IMG/VR virus record: IMGVR_UViG_3300005836_000042
Span: 1-64,000 of that record
Length of the DNA: 64,000 nucleotides
DNA from: a virus
Strand: one strand, 5' to 3'
Numbering within the stretch: position 1 is the stretch's first letter; each line of letters begins with the position of its first letter. The notes beneath the pieces were generated by a model. That model was not told the DNA's origin. It ran no database searches and worked only from the letters and a program-made list of their open reading frames with translations. Positions 1-6,718 of this stretch are shown here, piece by piece. A program made the translations under genes and the position numbers.

Positions 1-22
1 GCCTCCCCCCCCCTCCGTCGCC

Positions 23-91
23 CATCTACCATCATGCTTCTCGCGTCACACATCTACCGTCACGCATGTTGCGCCTACCGTCACCGCCATG
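23..91. repeat. Three imperfect direct repeats upstream of the first gene
   Basis: The core CTACCGTCAC occurs at 54-63 and 75-84, with a diverged copy (CTACCATCA) at 26-34. Each copy is followed by an ATG within about 10 bases. The array lies directly upstream of the SD of the small gene that starts at 106. It could be an operator array or remnants of duplicated translation starts; no function can be shown from sequence alone. Confidence 0.5.
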
Positions 92-105
92 GGTGGAGGT
101 ACACA

Positions 106-288
106 ATGGCGAACATGGAGTACGTTACGGTCGAGATCAAGGACGCGAACGGCAAGATCATCACCAGCCAGACGGCGGACTTCCGCACCTTCAAGAGTGG
201 CAAGAAGGGGTGGGGCGCCTACGGCAAGGTCAACGTCGGCTCCGACCGCGCCCAACTGAGCTTCAATCTCGTGAAGATCGAGCCGTAG
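106..288 (+). CDS. Small conserved-looking phage protein, 60 aa, function unknown
   Basis: The ATG at 106 is chosen because GGAGGT sits a few bases upstream; a longer in-frame reading would start inside the repeat array. The protein is basic with alternating hydrophobic residues (EYVTVEIKDANGK near the start, LSFNLVKIEP at the end), which suggests a small beta-rich fold. It is the only plus-strand gene in the left part of the window and ends just before a strong terminator, so it is probably transcribed alone or at the end of a unit entering from the left edge. No family is recognised. Confidence 0.7.
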   Translation: MANMEYVTVEIKDANGKIITSQTADFRTFKSGKKGWGAYGKVNVGSDRAQLSFNLVKIEP

Positions 289-315
289 CGCCCGACCGGT
301 TGCGACGCTCCAGAG

Positions 316-344
316 GCCCCCCGGAAACGGGGGGCTTTTTCTAT
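316..344. terminator. Rho-independent, probably bidirectional terminator
   Basis: An 8-bp GC-only stem (316-323 with 328-335) closes a GAAA tetraloop and is followed on the plus strand by TTTTTCTATTT. It lies between the plus-strand gene ending at 288 and the last gene of the minus-strand block ending at 424. It therefore ends the first and can stop the second from running into it. Confidence 0.9.
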
Positions 345-376
345 TTGCGCGTGGACCGGCCCCAAGAAGCCGGCGG

Positions 377-386
377 ATTTGCGCCC
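377..386 (-). repeat. Copy of the GGGCGCAAAT motif (minus orientation)
   Basis: This decamer occurs four times in the window: here on the minus strand, and on the plus strand at 59099-59108, 61515-61524 and 63551-63560. This copy is in the non-coding gap 345-423, which otherwise holds only a short CCGGC/GCCGG inverted repeat. Confidence 0.5.
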
Positions 387-423
387 AGCGCAGGGGGGGA
401 CCCCACCCGCAATCTCACCTACA

Positions 424-714
424 TCAGGGACCTTTCCCCAACTTCTCCAACAACCCCTCCCACTTCATCTCCGACCGCCTCCCCTTCCACTCCTCCCACA
501 ACCTCGCGCTCCCGTCCTCCTCGATCACCAGGAAGCAGGCCATCCTCCTCGGCAGCTCTACGCCCAGCACGCCCTCCACAAGCTCCCGCCTCACGCTCTG
601 GAAGAACTCCTGAGTCCCCTTTGGCACCCCCTCTTCGTCGGCCCTGGTCTCGTCGTACATCGTGACCGTGTTGGAAAAAGCTGCAGGAAAGTAGAGCCAG
701 AGAACCTTACGCAC
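424..714 (-). CDS. Small phage protein, 96 aa, possible relative of the gene at 1424-1636
   Basis: The GTG at 714 is preferred because GAGGA lies upstream and it begins just after the peptidase stop codon; a GTG at 762 would overlap that gene by 31 bases. The protein starts VRKVLWLY, is rich in Glu, Arg and Trp, and has the hydrophobic segment MACFLVIEEDG. The product of 1424-1636 has a similar frame: LWLY near the start, a helix containing R-x-LVE, then a hydrophobic strand followed by acidic residues. The pair brackets the papain-like peptidase. No known domain was recognised. It is the last gene of the left minus-strand block. Confidence 0.6.
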   Translation of the reverse strand: MRKVLWLYFPAAFSNTVTMYDETRADEEGVPKGTQEFFQSVRRELVEGVLGVELPRRMACFLVIEEDGSARLWEEWKGRRSEMKWEGLLEKLGKGP

Positions 715-731
715 AGTTTGTCGAGTCCTCT

Positions 732-1403
732 TCAGCTGGCTCTGATCTCGCTCGCGATGCACGCCTCACCGTCCTCCCGCAGCAGCCTCTCCATGTCCTC
801 GAAGGAGACGAGCGCCATGCCCCGGTTGCCCCACCCCCGTCCCCAGGAGTTCTTCATCCGGAACAGCGCGTGCTTGATGTGGACGCCGTTCACCAACCAA
901 GCGTGTCCGCCCTCCACCTTCCCATCCACCCGCAGGAAGCCGACCTCGTCGATGTCGTCCATGCCGGTGTACCAGTTGGTCCCCACCACCATCGGCCCCA
1001 GCTCGATGATCGTCGCCGCCATCTGCTCGACGGTCGTGGCCCAGTGGTAGGCGCTCACGAATCCCCGAGCCTTCAGAACCTTCGCCCCAGCACGCACGCT
1101 GGTGCCGTCGTAGTCCTCGCCGGGCCACTCGTCCACCTTCCGTGCAGCATCGTAGAGGTCGTCGGGCTCGACGATCGGACCCTTCCCCGGCTGCGTTACG
1201 GGGCCGTCCTCCAGCCAGTGCGTCCAAGCGAAGGCCACGCACTCCGAAGTCTGTCCCTGATCTCCCCACCAGCCGTTGGCGTTCCAGTAGCGCGAGGCTC
1301 GCAGATCCTTCGCTGGGGTCGTCAGGCGTGAGGAGACGGAGAACTTCCCATCCCGTGCGTCAGGGGCGAACCGGCGACCGAGTCCAAGAACACGATGCTG
1401 CAT
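732..1403 (-). CDS. Papain-like (C1 family) cysteine peptidase
   Basis: At 223 aa this has the full papain active-site set. Gln49 of the oxyanion hole and the nucleophile Cys55 lie in GDQGQTSECVAFAW, with the canonical six-residue Gln-to-Cys spacing. The catalytic His167 is in GGHAWLVNG, and Asn185 is in the hallmark MKNSWGRGWG. The ATG at 1403 is chosen over an upstream TTG because GGAGG lies five bases before it. No signal peptide or long inhibitory prodomain is visible, so it probably acts in the host cytoplasm, or on virion proteins during assembly. Its substrate cannot be read from sequence. It sits between two small possibly related genes in the minus-strand block. Confidence 0.9.
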   Translation of the reverse strand: MQHRVLGLGRRFAPDARDGKFSVSSRLTTPAKDLRASRYWNANGWWGDQGQTSECVAFAWTHWLEDGPVTQPGKGPIVEPDDLYDAARKVDEWPGEDYDGTSVRAGAKVLKARGFVSAYHWATTVEQMAATIIELGPMVVGTNWYTGMDDIDEVGFLRVDGKVEGGHAWLVNGVHIKHALFRMKNSWGRGWGNRGMALVSFEDMERLLREDGEACIASEIRAS

Positions 1404-1423
1404 GGCTTCCTCCAAATGAGGGA

Positions 1424-1636
1424 CTACTCCCTCTTCTTGCGCGGCTGGAACAATGGTCTCACCTCGAAGGTCGCGTCGTCATGGATCCGCACCAGGATCA
1501 CCATCGAGCTGTACAGCCTCTGGGCGAAGGCGTCCTCCACCAACGATCTGGGCACCGCAGTTCTCTTGAATAGCTCTTCTCGCGTGGTTCCTACGAAGCA
1601 GTATTGGTCGGTGCAGTAGAGCCACAGCTCGGTCAC
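1424..1636 (-). CDS. Small phage protein, 70 aa, possible relative of the gene at 424-714
   Basis: The GTG at 1636 forms a GTGA overlap with the stop of the upstream zinc-finger gene, which implies translational coupling. A longer reading from 1732 would overlap that gene by 100 bases and is rejected. The protein begins VTELWLYCTDQYC and has a hydrophobic strand (SSMVILVRIHDD) and a basic tail. The arrangement LWLY, then R-x-LVE, then hydrophobic strand with acidic turn resembles the gene on the far side of the peptidase. Function is unknown. Confidence 0.6.
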   Translation of the reverse strand: MTELWLYCTDQYCFVGTTREELFKRTAVPRSLVEDAFAQRLYSSMVILVRIHDDATFEVRPLFQPRKKRE

Positions 1637-1920
1637 TTCCGCCACTTCAGAAGCTCCCGTAGGAAACGCCACTCGATGACGTGGGGGCCGTAGACCAACC
1701 GGGTTGCTGTCTTCGAGAAGCCACCTTCCCACCGCGCCTGCTGCTTGATGAATTGCCGAACCGCCTTCCGATACGCTCGATCGCTTAGAGCTTTTCCGAT
1801 GGGAAGCAGGTCAGGCAGCATGTCCCCACAGAACCACATGTTCTGACCTGTGTGCTTCGTGCCCAGATGCTCGCGGTGCAACCCGGCGAACTTGCTGTTG
1901 CAGTAGGGGCAGCCGTTCAC
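1633..1920 (-). CDS. C2H2-type zinc-finger protein, 95 aa
   Basis: The N-terminus has a classical C2H2 spacing: CPYC, then about twelve residues, then HLGTKH (C-x2-C-x12-H-x4-H). The rest is basic and helical, suggesting nucleic-acid binding. The GTG at 1920 has GGGGGA six bases upstream and forms a GTGA overlap with a tiny upstream reading frame; a TTG at 1941 would be an alternative start. Role unknown; a phage-encoded DNA- or RNA-binding regulator is a reasonable guess. Confidence 0.7.
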   Translation of the reverse strand: MNGCPYCNSKFAGLHREHLGTKHTGQNMWFCGDMLPDLLPIGKALSDRAYRKAVRQFIKQQARWEGGFSKTATRLVYGPHVIEWRFLRELLKWRK

Positions 1921-1976
1921 TCTCGGTCCCCCAACTTCCAATCAGCGTCGTAGCTGACGACGGTGAGGATGGTCAT
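1917..1976 (-). CDS. Candidate 19-aa micro-protein or coupling leader
   Basis: The ATG follows the stop of the upstream gene directly (TAGATG). The frame (MTILTVVSYDADWKLGDRE) ends in a TGA that overlaps the GTG of the zinc-finger gene as GTGA. It thus exactly fills the gap between two genes with junction types seen across this genome. It may be a true micro-protein, or only a leader that carries ribosomes to the next start. Confidence 0.4.
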   Translation of the reverse strand: MTILTVVSYDADWKLGDRE

Positions 1977-2246
1977 CTACCACCGTTCCAGATCGCTTGT
2001 ATCCCTGGTGGCGAGGAAGTGATAGTCGCCATCCTTCTCAACCAGTCTCAGCAGCAGCAGGCTCTGGGAACCACCCTTCAGGTGTGCCCACACTCCCCAG
2101 CCGAAGTGGCGCGAGAACCCCAATCTCAACAGCCCATCGGAGTCGAACTCGAACTCGTGTCCTGGAGGAGGTCCAGCTTGGAGCACTGATTTTGGATTCG
2201 CCTGAGCCGCGGTCAGTTTGTCTCCGTGGGGCGTAGGCTTACTCAT
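1977..2246 (-). CDS. Hypothetical protein, 89 aa
   Basis: The ATG at 2246 overlaps the methyltransferase stop as ATGA, so the two genes are translationally coupled. The N-terminus is Pro/Lys-rich and disordered-looking. The C-terminal half (GLLRLGFSRHFGWGVWAHLKG, then LLLLRLVEKDGDYHFLAT) looks like a small beta-rich domain. Coupling to the methyltransferase could mean a shared role in DNA modification, but nothing in the sequence proves this. Confidence 0.65.
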   Translation of the reverse strand: MSKPTPHGDKLTAAQANPKSVLQAGPPPGHEFEFDSDGLLRLGFSRHFGWGVWAHLKGGSQSLLLLRLVEKDGDYHFLATRDTSDLERW

Positions 2247-3586
2247 AGGTTGACCGTCCGTGGCTCCTGGTGCGAGAAAATGGGTGATGGCTGGACGAGG
2301 TCCGCCGCCTCGACAGCCGCCTCGAGATTGGCTCGCGCTTCCCCTTCGGCTCTCCGGCGAGCGGACAGCAGCGCCGAAGTGCCGATTTCACGACCAAAGG
2401 CAATCGGGTCGCGCTGCTCCCCATTCCCGGGGCGAAGCGTTAGGAGGTCCTCGAAGATCTGCACCCCAAAACGGTTTGTGAAGCGACGTTCCCGCCAGCA
2501 CTCGATCGTAAAGCCCGCCCCACCAGCTGCGAGCATCGCAAGGATCCGACCATTGCGGAAGCTCACACCTCGGACGTTCGACTCACGCCCAATCGTGACC
2601 ACCACCGCCCCTCCTGGACGAAGCACGCGATGCAGCTCCTGAAGCACCTGGAGCATGTCGATGGCGTATTGCACCACGGTCAAGAAGCGGTTGCCTCGGT
2701 GCTTGCGGTTGGCACCGATTTCTGACGGCGCCGCCGCCAGGCCGTGCCAACCGATGAGCTCCACCGCCTTCCGGTAGTTCTGATGGTAGTTAAAAACGTT
2801 GATGTAGGGCGGCGAGGTGATGACCAGATCTACGGTCCTAGGGGAGAGAGGCACCTGTCTAGCATCGGCCGGAAACACCTCGCATGCCTTCACCGAATGT
2901 GGCAGCGTCGAGATGACCTTCACTGTCCGCCGATAGGCCGTTTCCAGATCTTCCATCCTCACGATCGGCGTGTCTCCCATCGCAAGCATCACAGCCGCCG
3001 CGAAGAGATGGAAGATTAGGTCATCCGTCGATGACCCAGCGCGGAGCATCCGACGCACATCTCCGGCCAGATCAGACTCGCTATCCCGAGCACGCGGGCC
3101 CGAAAAGAGATCAGCCGGACCGTGGCGGTCCAGGTACTTCCGGAAAAGTTGGTCACCCTTGCGGAGCAGCCCAGAGCGCACAGTTGGTTCGAGACACGCC
3201 CACCTTGCGCAGCTCGCGAATTGGACCGCTGCCGGATTGACCTCAGTTCCGAAACAGGCTAACTGCCGCCTGACTGCCTCGAAGAGCGTCGTTCCGCTCC
3301 CCACGAATGGATCGAGGACGACCGCGTCCTTCCCGCCGTAGTAGTCGAGAAGAAGATCGATCAGTTCCGGAGAAAACTGCCCACGCCACGGGAAGGCGCT
3401 CGTCCTGCTGCGTTCGGTGAGGTCGAGCTTGTGCTGCAGGATCGTCTCACGATCGATCGGGATAGCGTCGATCCGCTTGGCGAGATCTTGCAGGACATCC
3501 AGCACCTCGCCCGAGGAGACGGCCGTCTGCCGCAGGACACCCTCCGAGAATGAGCCGTCAGAGTATCCGTTGCGTTGTAAGGCCAC
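2243..3586 (-). CDS. DNA amino-methyltransferase, probably N4-cytosine type
   Basis: The protein is about 447 aa. A motif X-like segment (FPWRGQFSPELI) precedes the SAM-binding motif I (DPFVGSGTT, residues 92-100). The catalytic TSPPY follows at 257-261, then a motif VIII-like LRPGG. The TSPPY form is typical of N4-methylcytosine enzymes, and the order X-I-(specificity region)-IV matches the alpha arrangement. A GTG at 3586 is preferred because GGGAGG lies about nine bases upstream; an ATG at 3610 has no SD. No cognate endonuclease is adjacent, so it is probably an orphan enzyme that protects phage DNA from host restriction or marks it. Recognition sequence unknown. Confidence 0.88.
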   Translation of the reverse strand: MALQRNGYSDGSFSEGVLRQTAVSSGEVLDVLQDLAKRIDAIPIDRETILQHKLDLTERSRTSAFPWRGQFSPELIDLLLDYYGGKDAVVLDPFVGSGTTLFEAVRRQLACFGTEVNPAAVQFASCARWACLEPTVRSGLLRKGDQLFRKYLDRHGPADLFSGPRARDSESDLAGDVRRMLRAGSSTDDLIFHLFAAAVMLAMGDTPIVRMEDLETAYRRTVKVISTLPHSVKACEVFPADARQVPLSPRTVDLVITSPPYINVFNYHQNYRKAVELIGWHGLAAAPSEIGANRKHRGNRFLTVVQYAIDMLQVLQELHRVLRPGGAVVVTIGRESNVRGVSFRNGRILAMLAAGGAGFTIECWRERRFTNRFGVQIFEDLLTLRPGNGEQRDPIAFGREIGTSALLSARRRAEGEARANLEAAVEAADLVQPSPIFSHQEPRTVNL

Positions 3587-3621
3587 TTCAAGCCACCTCC
3601 CGCAGCCCATGCCGGGCCGCC

Positions 3622-3906
3622 CTACGGATGATCACTATGTTTGCCAGTTAACCGCACTCCGTGGTCAGGGTAGGTCCGAAGCCCATGCGCGACGCAGCGG
3701 CCATTTTTGGCGGAGGCCGGCGCGAGACGCCGCGACAGGACCCCGACGCTATGGTGGCAAGACGCCGCAACGGGCCGCCCGTTGCACACGGAAGCCGCGT
3801 TGCAGCGGGCATGGCGGCGGAGGTAGAGCGTCGAGTTCTTTGGGACCTTGTAGGGATCGAACACTTCATCCCACCGTGGTTCGAGAGGAAGCATGTTGTT
3901 ACCCAC
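3622..3906 (-). CDS. Hypothetical protein, about 94 aa
   Basis: The GTG at 3906 has GAGGAG seven bases upstream and overlaps the stop of the small membrane gene (GTGGGTAA). The N-terminal half (LEPRWDEVFDPYKVPKNSTL) looks like ordinary phage coding sequence. The second half is rich in Cys, His, Arg and Ser and less typical. A competing minus-strand frame (3648-3944) has no good start. No domain recognised; moderate support only. Confidence 0.45.
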   Translation of the reverse strand: MGNNMLPLEPRWDEVFDPYKVPKNSTLYLRRHARCNAASVCNGRPVAASCHHSVGVLSRRLAPASAKNGRCVAHGLRTYPDHGVRLTGKHSDHP

Positions 3907-4006
3907 GGAGGTTCTCCTCGTCCTTCACCAGCTGAATGACCCACTCGACCAAGGTCCCCAAGGAGAGAACCAGCAGCAATCCGAGCCCTCCCAGAAGGAG
4001 AGTCAC
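3899..4006 (-). CDS. Single-span membrane micro-protein, 35 aa
   Basis: The GTG at 4006 makes a GTGA overlap with the stop of the upstream gene. The first 25 residues (VTLLLGGLGLLLVLSLGTLV, continuing into EWVIQLV) form one hydrophobic helix, and the tail KDEENLRG is charged. The protein is an inner-membrane micro-protein of unknown role. It is one of at least four such products in the genome (others at 44368-44484, 56907-57047 and 58844-59068). Confidence 0.6.
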   Translation of the reverse strand: MTLLLGGLGLLLVLSLGTLVEWVIQLVKDEENLRG

Positions 4007-4503
4007 TTCCGGCACCACATGCAGTCGTCGGGGTACGCGAGGGAAAGCCTGCCCTCGCCGCAGGGACAGCGCCAGGGGACGAACAAGACGTTCGCCTGCT
4101 CGAAGCTCAGGCCCTGGGCCATGTCCATGACGTTTGCCTTCTCACGGATGGGGTCGCTCCCCAGGATCGCCTGCCACGCGAAGGGGTGTGCAGGAACGCC
4201 GTCGACGAGAACCTCGACGTGAACCCCCTCACCACTTGAGGGGCGGATGTGGATCCTCCGCACGTAGTAGCTCTCCATCAGGAAGACGAGGTTGCTGACG
4301 AAGGTCTGCATGGAGTGCTGATTGTCGATGTCGAGGTAGAGCCAGCCAGGGATGCCAGTCTTGATCTGGGATTTCTGGAACACGGGCTTGCCAGTTCTTT
4401 CGCTCACACGCCTCCTGAATGGGCTCTGCCCTTGGGTGAGGCCAGTGAAGGATCCAGGTGGGTAGACGTTCTTCAGAACCTTCGAGATGTTGGTGAAGGC
4501 CAC
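4003..4503 (-). CDS. Hypothetical protein with C-terminal zinc-ribbon-like cysteines, 166 aa
   Basis: The GTG at 4503 follows the upstream TAA without a gap. The C-terminus has CPCGEG and CMWC, a plausible four-cysteine zinc site. The middle contains WLYLDIDNQHSMQTF and HVEVLVDGVPAHPFAW, which suggest an alpha/beta fold. No family was recognised. It forms a coupled run with the genes on either side. Confidence 0.65.
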   Translation of the reverse strand: MAFTNISKVLKNVYPPGSFTGLTQGQSPFRRRVSERTGKPVFQKSQIKTGIPGWLYLDIDNQHSMQTFVSNLVFLMESYYVRRIHIRPSSGEGVHVEVLVDGVPAHPFAWQAILGSDPIREKANVMDMAQGLSFEQANVLFVPWRCPCGEGRLSLAYPDDCMWCRK

Positions 4504-4917
4504 TTAGGGCTTCCTGAAGGTCCACTTCTCGCACATCGCGAGATGTCCTTCGTAGGCTGACTTGGCGTCGTTGTACCCGTTGAAGTCGACTTCCTGTGGT
4601 TCGCTGTAGGTATAGAGGCAGCATGGAGTGTCGGACTTCTTGGCTGGGAAGACCATGGTCTCGTACTTGCGGCCTGCGCCGATGTCCTCGAATCCGAGTC
4701 TCTTCATGTAGTCAGCCAGCCGTTCGTCTCCTCTACCTTGGAGTTGGATCCCTCGGCTTGAAGCCAGGATCTCTCTCACTGGAGCGTCGGGAAGGTACTC
4801 CCCAACTGTGGAGACGAGCCAACCTCCCACGAACGTGCAGAGGTGAAACCGGCAGTCCTGCCCCACGATGAGGTGTCCAGGGTGAGGCATCCAAACCCAC
4901 ATTTCTCTCGTCTTCAT
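4504..4917 (-). CDS. Hypothetical protein, 137 aa
   Basis: The ATG at 4917 overlaps the upstream stop as ATGA. The protein starts MKTREMWVWMPHPGHLIV and contains several Cys and aromatic residues (CRFHLCTFVGGWLVSTVGEYLP), giving a compact cytosolic look without membrane spans. No family is recognised. Coupling on both sides supports its reality. Confidence 0.65.
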   Translation of the reverse strand: MKTREMWVWMPHPGHLIVGQDCRFHLCTFVGGWLVSTVGEYLPDAPVREILASSRGIQLQGRGDERLADYMKRLGFEDIGAGRKYETMVFPAKKSDTPCCLYTYSEPQEVDFNGYNDAKSAYEGHLAMCEKWTFRKP

Positions 4918-5138
4918 TTCATCCCCAAGTATTTCCTGATCAGCTCCTGGGTCTGCAGGTAGCTCTTGTAGTTCGTCTGCTGGTTGATGGCGGCTTCAGC
5001 GACTTGCTGAGCCACGGTCTTCTGCGGGTGAGGCGGGGGCTTCTCGTCGGGCCTGAGACCCTTGTAGCCCCAGCTCTCGATGTTCCGGACAGCCTCCTCG
5101 GTGTAGCGCCCTTCCGGGTCGCGGATCTCGGGGTTCAA
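4914..5138 (-). CDS. Hypothetical protein, about 74 aa, start uncertain
   Basis: The C-terminal part is well supported by an ATGA overlap with the next gene and is helical (VAQQVAEAAINQQTNYKSYL). The start is doubtful: the TTG at 5138 has no SD, and upstream lies the structured gap 5139-5295. Gln-rich helix content would suit a small oligomeric or scaffold-like factor, but no function can be assigned. Confidence 0.5.
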   Translation of the reverse strand: MNPEIRDPEGRYTEEAVRNIESWGYKGLRPDEKPPPHPQKTVAQQVAEAAINQQTNYKSYLQTQELIRKYLGMK

Positions 5139-5160
5139 AGCCAGGGGTCCAGGGGGGCGG

Positions 5161-5291
5161 CCAGCCCCCCGGCTGGAGCTGAGCGGCCTCTGGCCGAGCG
5201 AAGCGGAAGGGCGAAAACCCCGTTCCGGGTTTTTGCCGGGGGGATACCTATAAGGGGGGAAAGCGGCAAAAACCTAAAAGCGGCAAAAACC
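5161..5291. promoter_or_regulatory. Structured non-coding segment downstream of the helicase gene
   Basis: It holds inverted repeats CCAGCC/GGCTGG (5161-5176) and CGGCC/GGCCG (5184-5196). A third, at 5211-5236, has a GCGAAAACCC arm and a GGGTTTTTGC arm around a six-base loop, and has T-runs on both strands, so it could act as a terminator in either direction. Two identical 15-base direct repeats, AAAGCGGCAAAAACC, lie at 5260-5274 and 5277-5291, 17 bases apart. No coding potential is visible. It separates the helicase gene from the rest of the minus-strand block. Confidence 0.6.
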
Positions 5292-5295
5292 CCCC

Positions 5296-6621
5296 TCACG
5301 AGAACTCCTCGTCCCAATCTTCTTGTGGCTGAGGAGGTTCCGGCGGCGCCTCGTAGGTCCGCTTCGGACGACCCCCATCGGCCTTCTTTTCCTCGTTCAG
5401 CTTCAGGAACTGACCCTCGACCAGCTCGTTCAGGGCCTTGTCTACCCGCCCGTGGCTCCCGAGTTTCAGCTCCCGGATCTCCTGCTTCGTCATCCCAGGG
5501 TTCTTCCGGATCGCCGCGAGAAGTTGCTCCCCGAGGCGTGACTGCTTCCGCTCGGCCCGCTCTTCCTGCTGCGACCGATACCCCGGTGGTAGGCTCGCGT
5601 CCATGACCTCGTCAGCGCTCGCTCCGCTCACGTCCTTCCACACCACGGTCACGACACCCTTGCCGTCGTCGACCAGCTCATAGACCAGCGTTGGCGCCTT
5701 CACGTCGAGGTTCGACTTGTAGTTGGCGAGGTGCATCTTTCCCTTCGCCCCCGCAGCGAGCAGGCACGTCCGTGCAGCTGCCGCAATGGCGATGGAGCTT
5801 CCTCCCCGGTACATCGTCTTCGAGTGGAGAGCTTTGTTGAGGTGACGAACGAGAACGATCGCGCTCTCGGTGTGGGCGGCAAGCGCTGCGAGTGGACTCA
5901 GGACCTTCCGCATCTTGGCGTCCTGCCCTGAGTCGATCCCGTCGTCGAGCATCGCGAGCACTGGATCCACCAGCACGAGGCGAGCCCTCCGCTCCAGGAT
6001 CATGTCCTTCAGCTTGCCAACGTCGTTGGGGAAGCTCAGCGGCTCCAGCGCGACGAACACCCTGCTCGCGTCAGCATGTGCAGCGTGGACACGGGGGGCG
6101 ATCGTGTTGGAGATCGAGTCCTCAGCGCTGACGATCAGCGAGTTTGCTGGGCGGAGGCCTTCTGCCTCGAACGGCATCGCTGTCCCAGTAGAGAGCCGTG
6201 CCATCAGGTCGAGCATGATGCTCGTCTTCCCGCAGCCGGGGTCCCCGTCGATGATGCACAGCGTACCGAAGGCAATCCGCTTCGGCCACAACCAGGGAAC
6301 CGGTTCAGCCTTCACGTCCGAGATGGCCTTGGTCCGGGTCTGCTTCCCGGTCGGGTGGGCGCTCGCGATGTCGGGCGTTAGAGGAGCTGGAGGCTTCGGC
6401 TCAGCGTGCTGAAGGTAGTCGTACTCGAAGCCCGTCGTTGGCTTCTCGTAGTTGTGCTCTTCCAGCTCCCACTCGGCCTTCAGCCGCTCTGCGGCTTCGG
6501 CGTCCTCCCTCTCCCGCTGGGCTTCTTCGAGCGCGCGGATTCGGACGTCGTCCTCGAACTCCAGATCCTCATGGGAGGGGAACTTGGGCTCACCCGTGCT
6601 ATCTTCAGCGTGCTGGGCCAA
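5296..6621 (-). CDS. RepA-like AAA_25 hexameric replicative helicase / ATPase
   Basis: This RecA-fold ATPase has a long acidic, charged N-terminal extension (about 1-105). Walker A GDPGCGKT is at 126-133 and the catalytic-Glu segment SAEDS near 165-169. Walker B is LVLVDP (Asp219), the sensor-like HLNK starts at 260, and YRGGSS follows at 271-276. This order is typical of AAA_25/RepA-type helicases. A basic winged-helix-like region (GMTKQEIRELKLG) and an acidic tail follow. The TTG at 6621 has AAGGAG about ten bases upstream; no better start was seen. It probably unwinds DNA at the fork for the phage polymerase. It is divergent from the terminase gene, so 6622-6718 should contain promoters for both directions. 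Confidence 0.85.
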   Translation of the reverse strand: MAQHAEDSTGEPKFPSHEDLEFEDDVRIRALEEAQREREDAEAAERLKAEWELEEHNYEKPTTGFEYDYLQHAEPKPPAPLTPDIASAHPTGKQTRTKAISDVKAEPVPWLWPKRIAFGTLCIIDGDPGCGKTSIMLDLMARLSTGTAMPFEAEGLRPANSLIVSAEDSISNTIAPRVHAAHADASRVFVALEPLSFPNDVGKLKDMILERRARLVLVDPVLAMLDDGIDSGQDAKMRKVLSPLAALAAHTESAIVLVRHLNKALHSKTMYRGGSSIAIAAAARTCLLAAGAKGKMHLANYKSNLDVKAPTLVYELVDDGKGVVTVVWKDVSGASADEVMDASLPPGYRSQQEERAERKQSRLGEQLLAAIRKNPGMTKQEIRELKLGSHGRVDKALNELVEGQFLKLNEEKKADGGRPKRTYEAPPEPPQPQEDWDEEFS

Positions 6622-6718
6622 AGGCTGCTCACTCCTTGGCTCGGAAGTCCGGTCCCTCGGTGCTGGGCACGCCGCCGGGGGACCGGGCGATCTTTGCCGT
6701 CCCCAATAATACGCTTGC

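Noticed and set aside
3648-3944. Alternative minus frame overlapping the gene at 3622-3906
   Set aside because: No SD, and it would read through the coupled junction that supports the micro-protein at 3899-4006.
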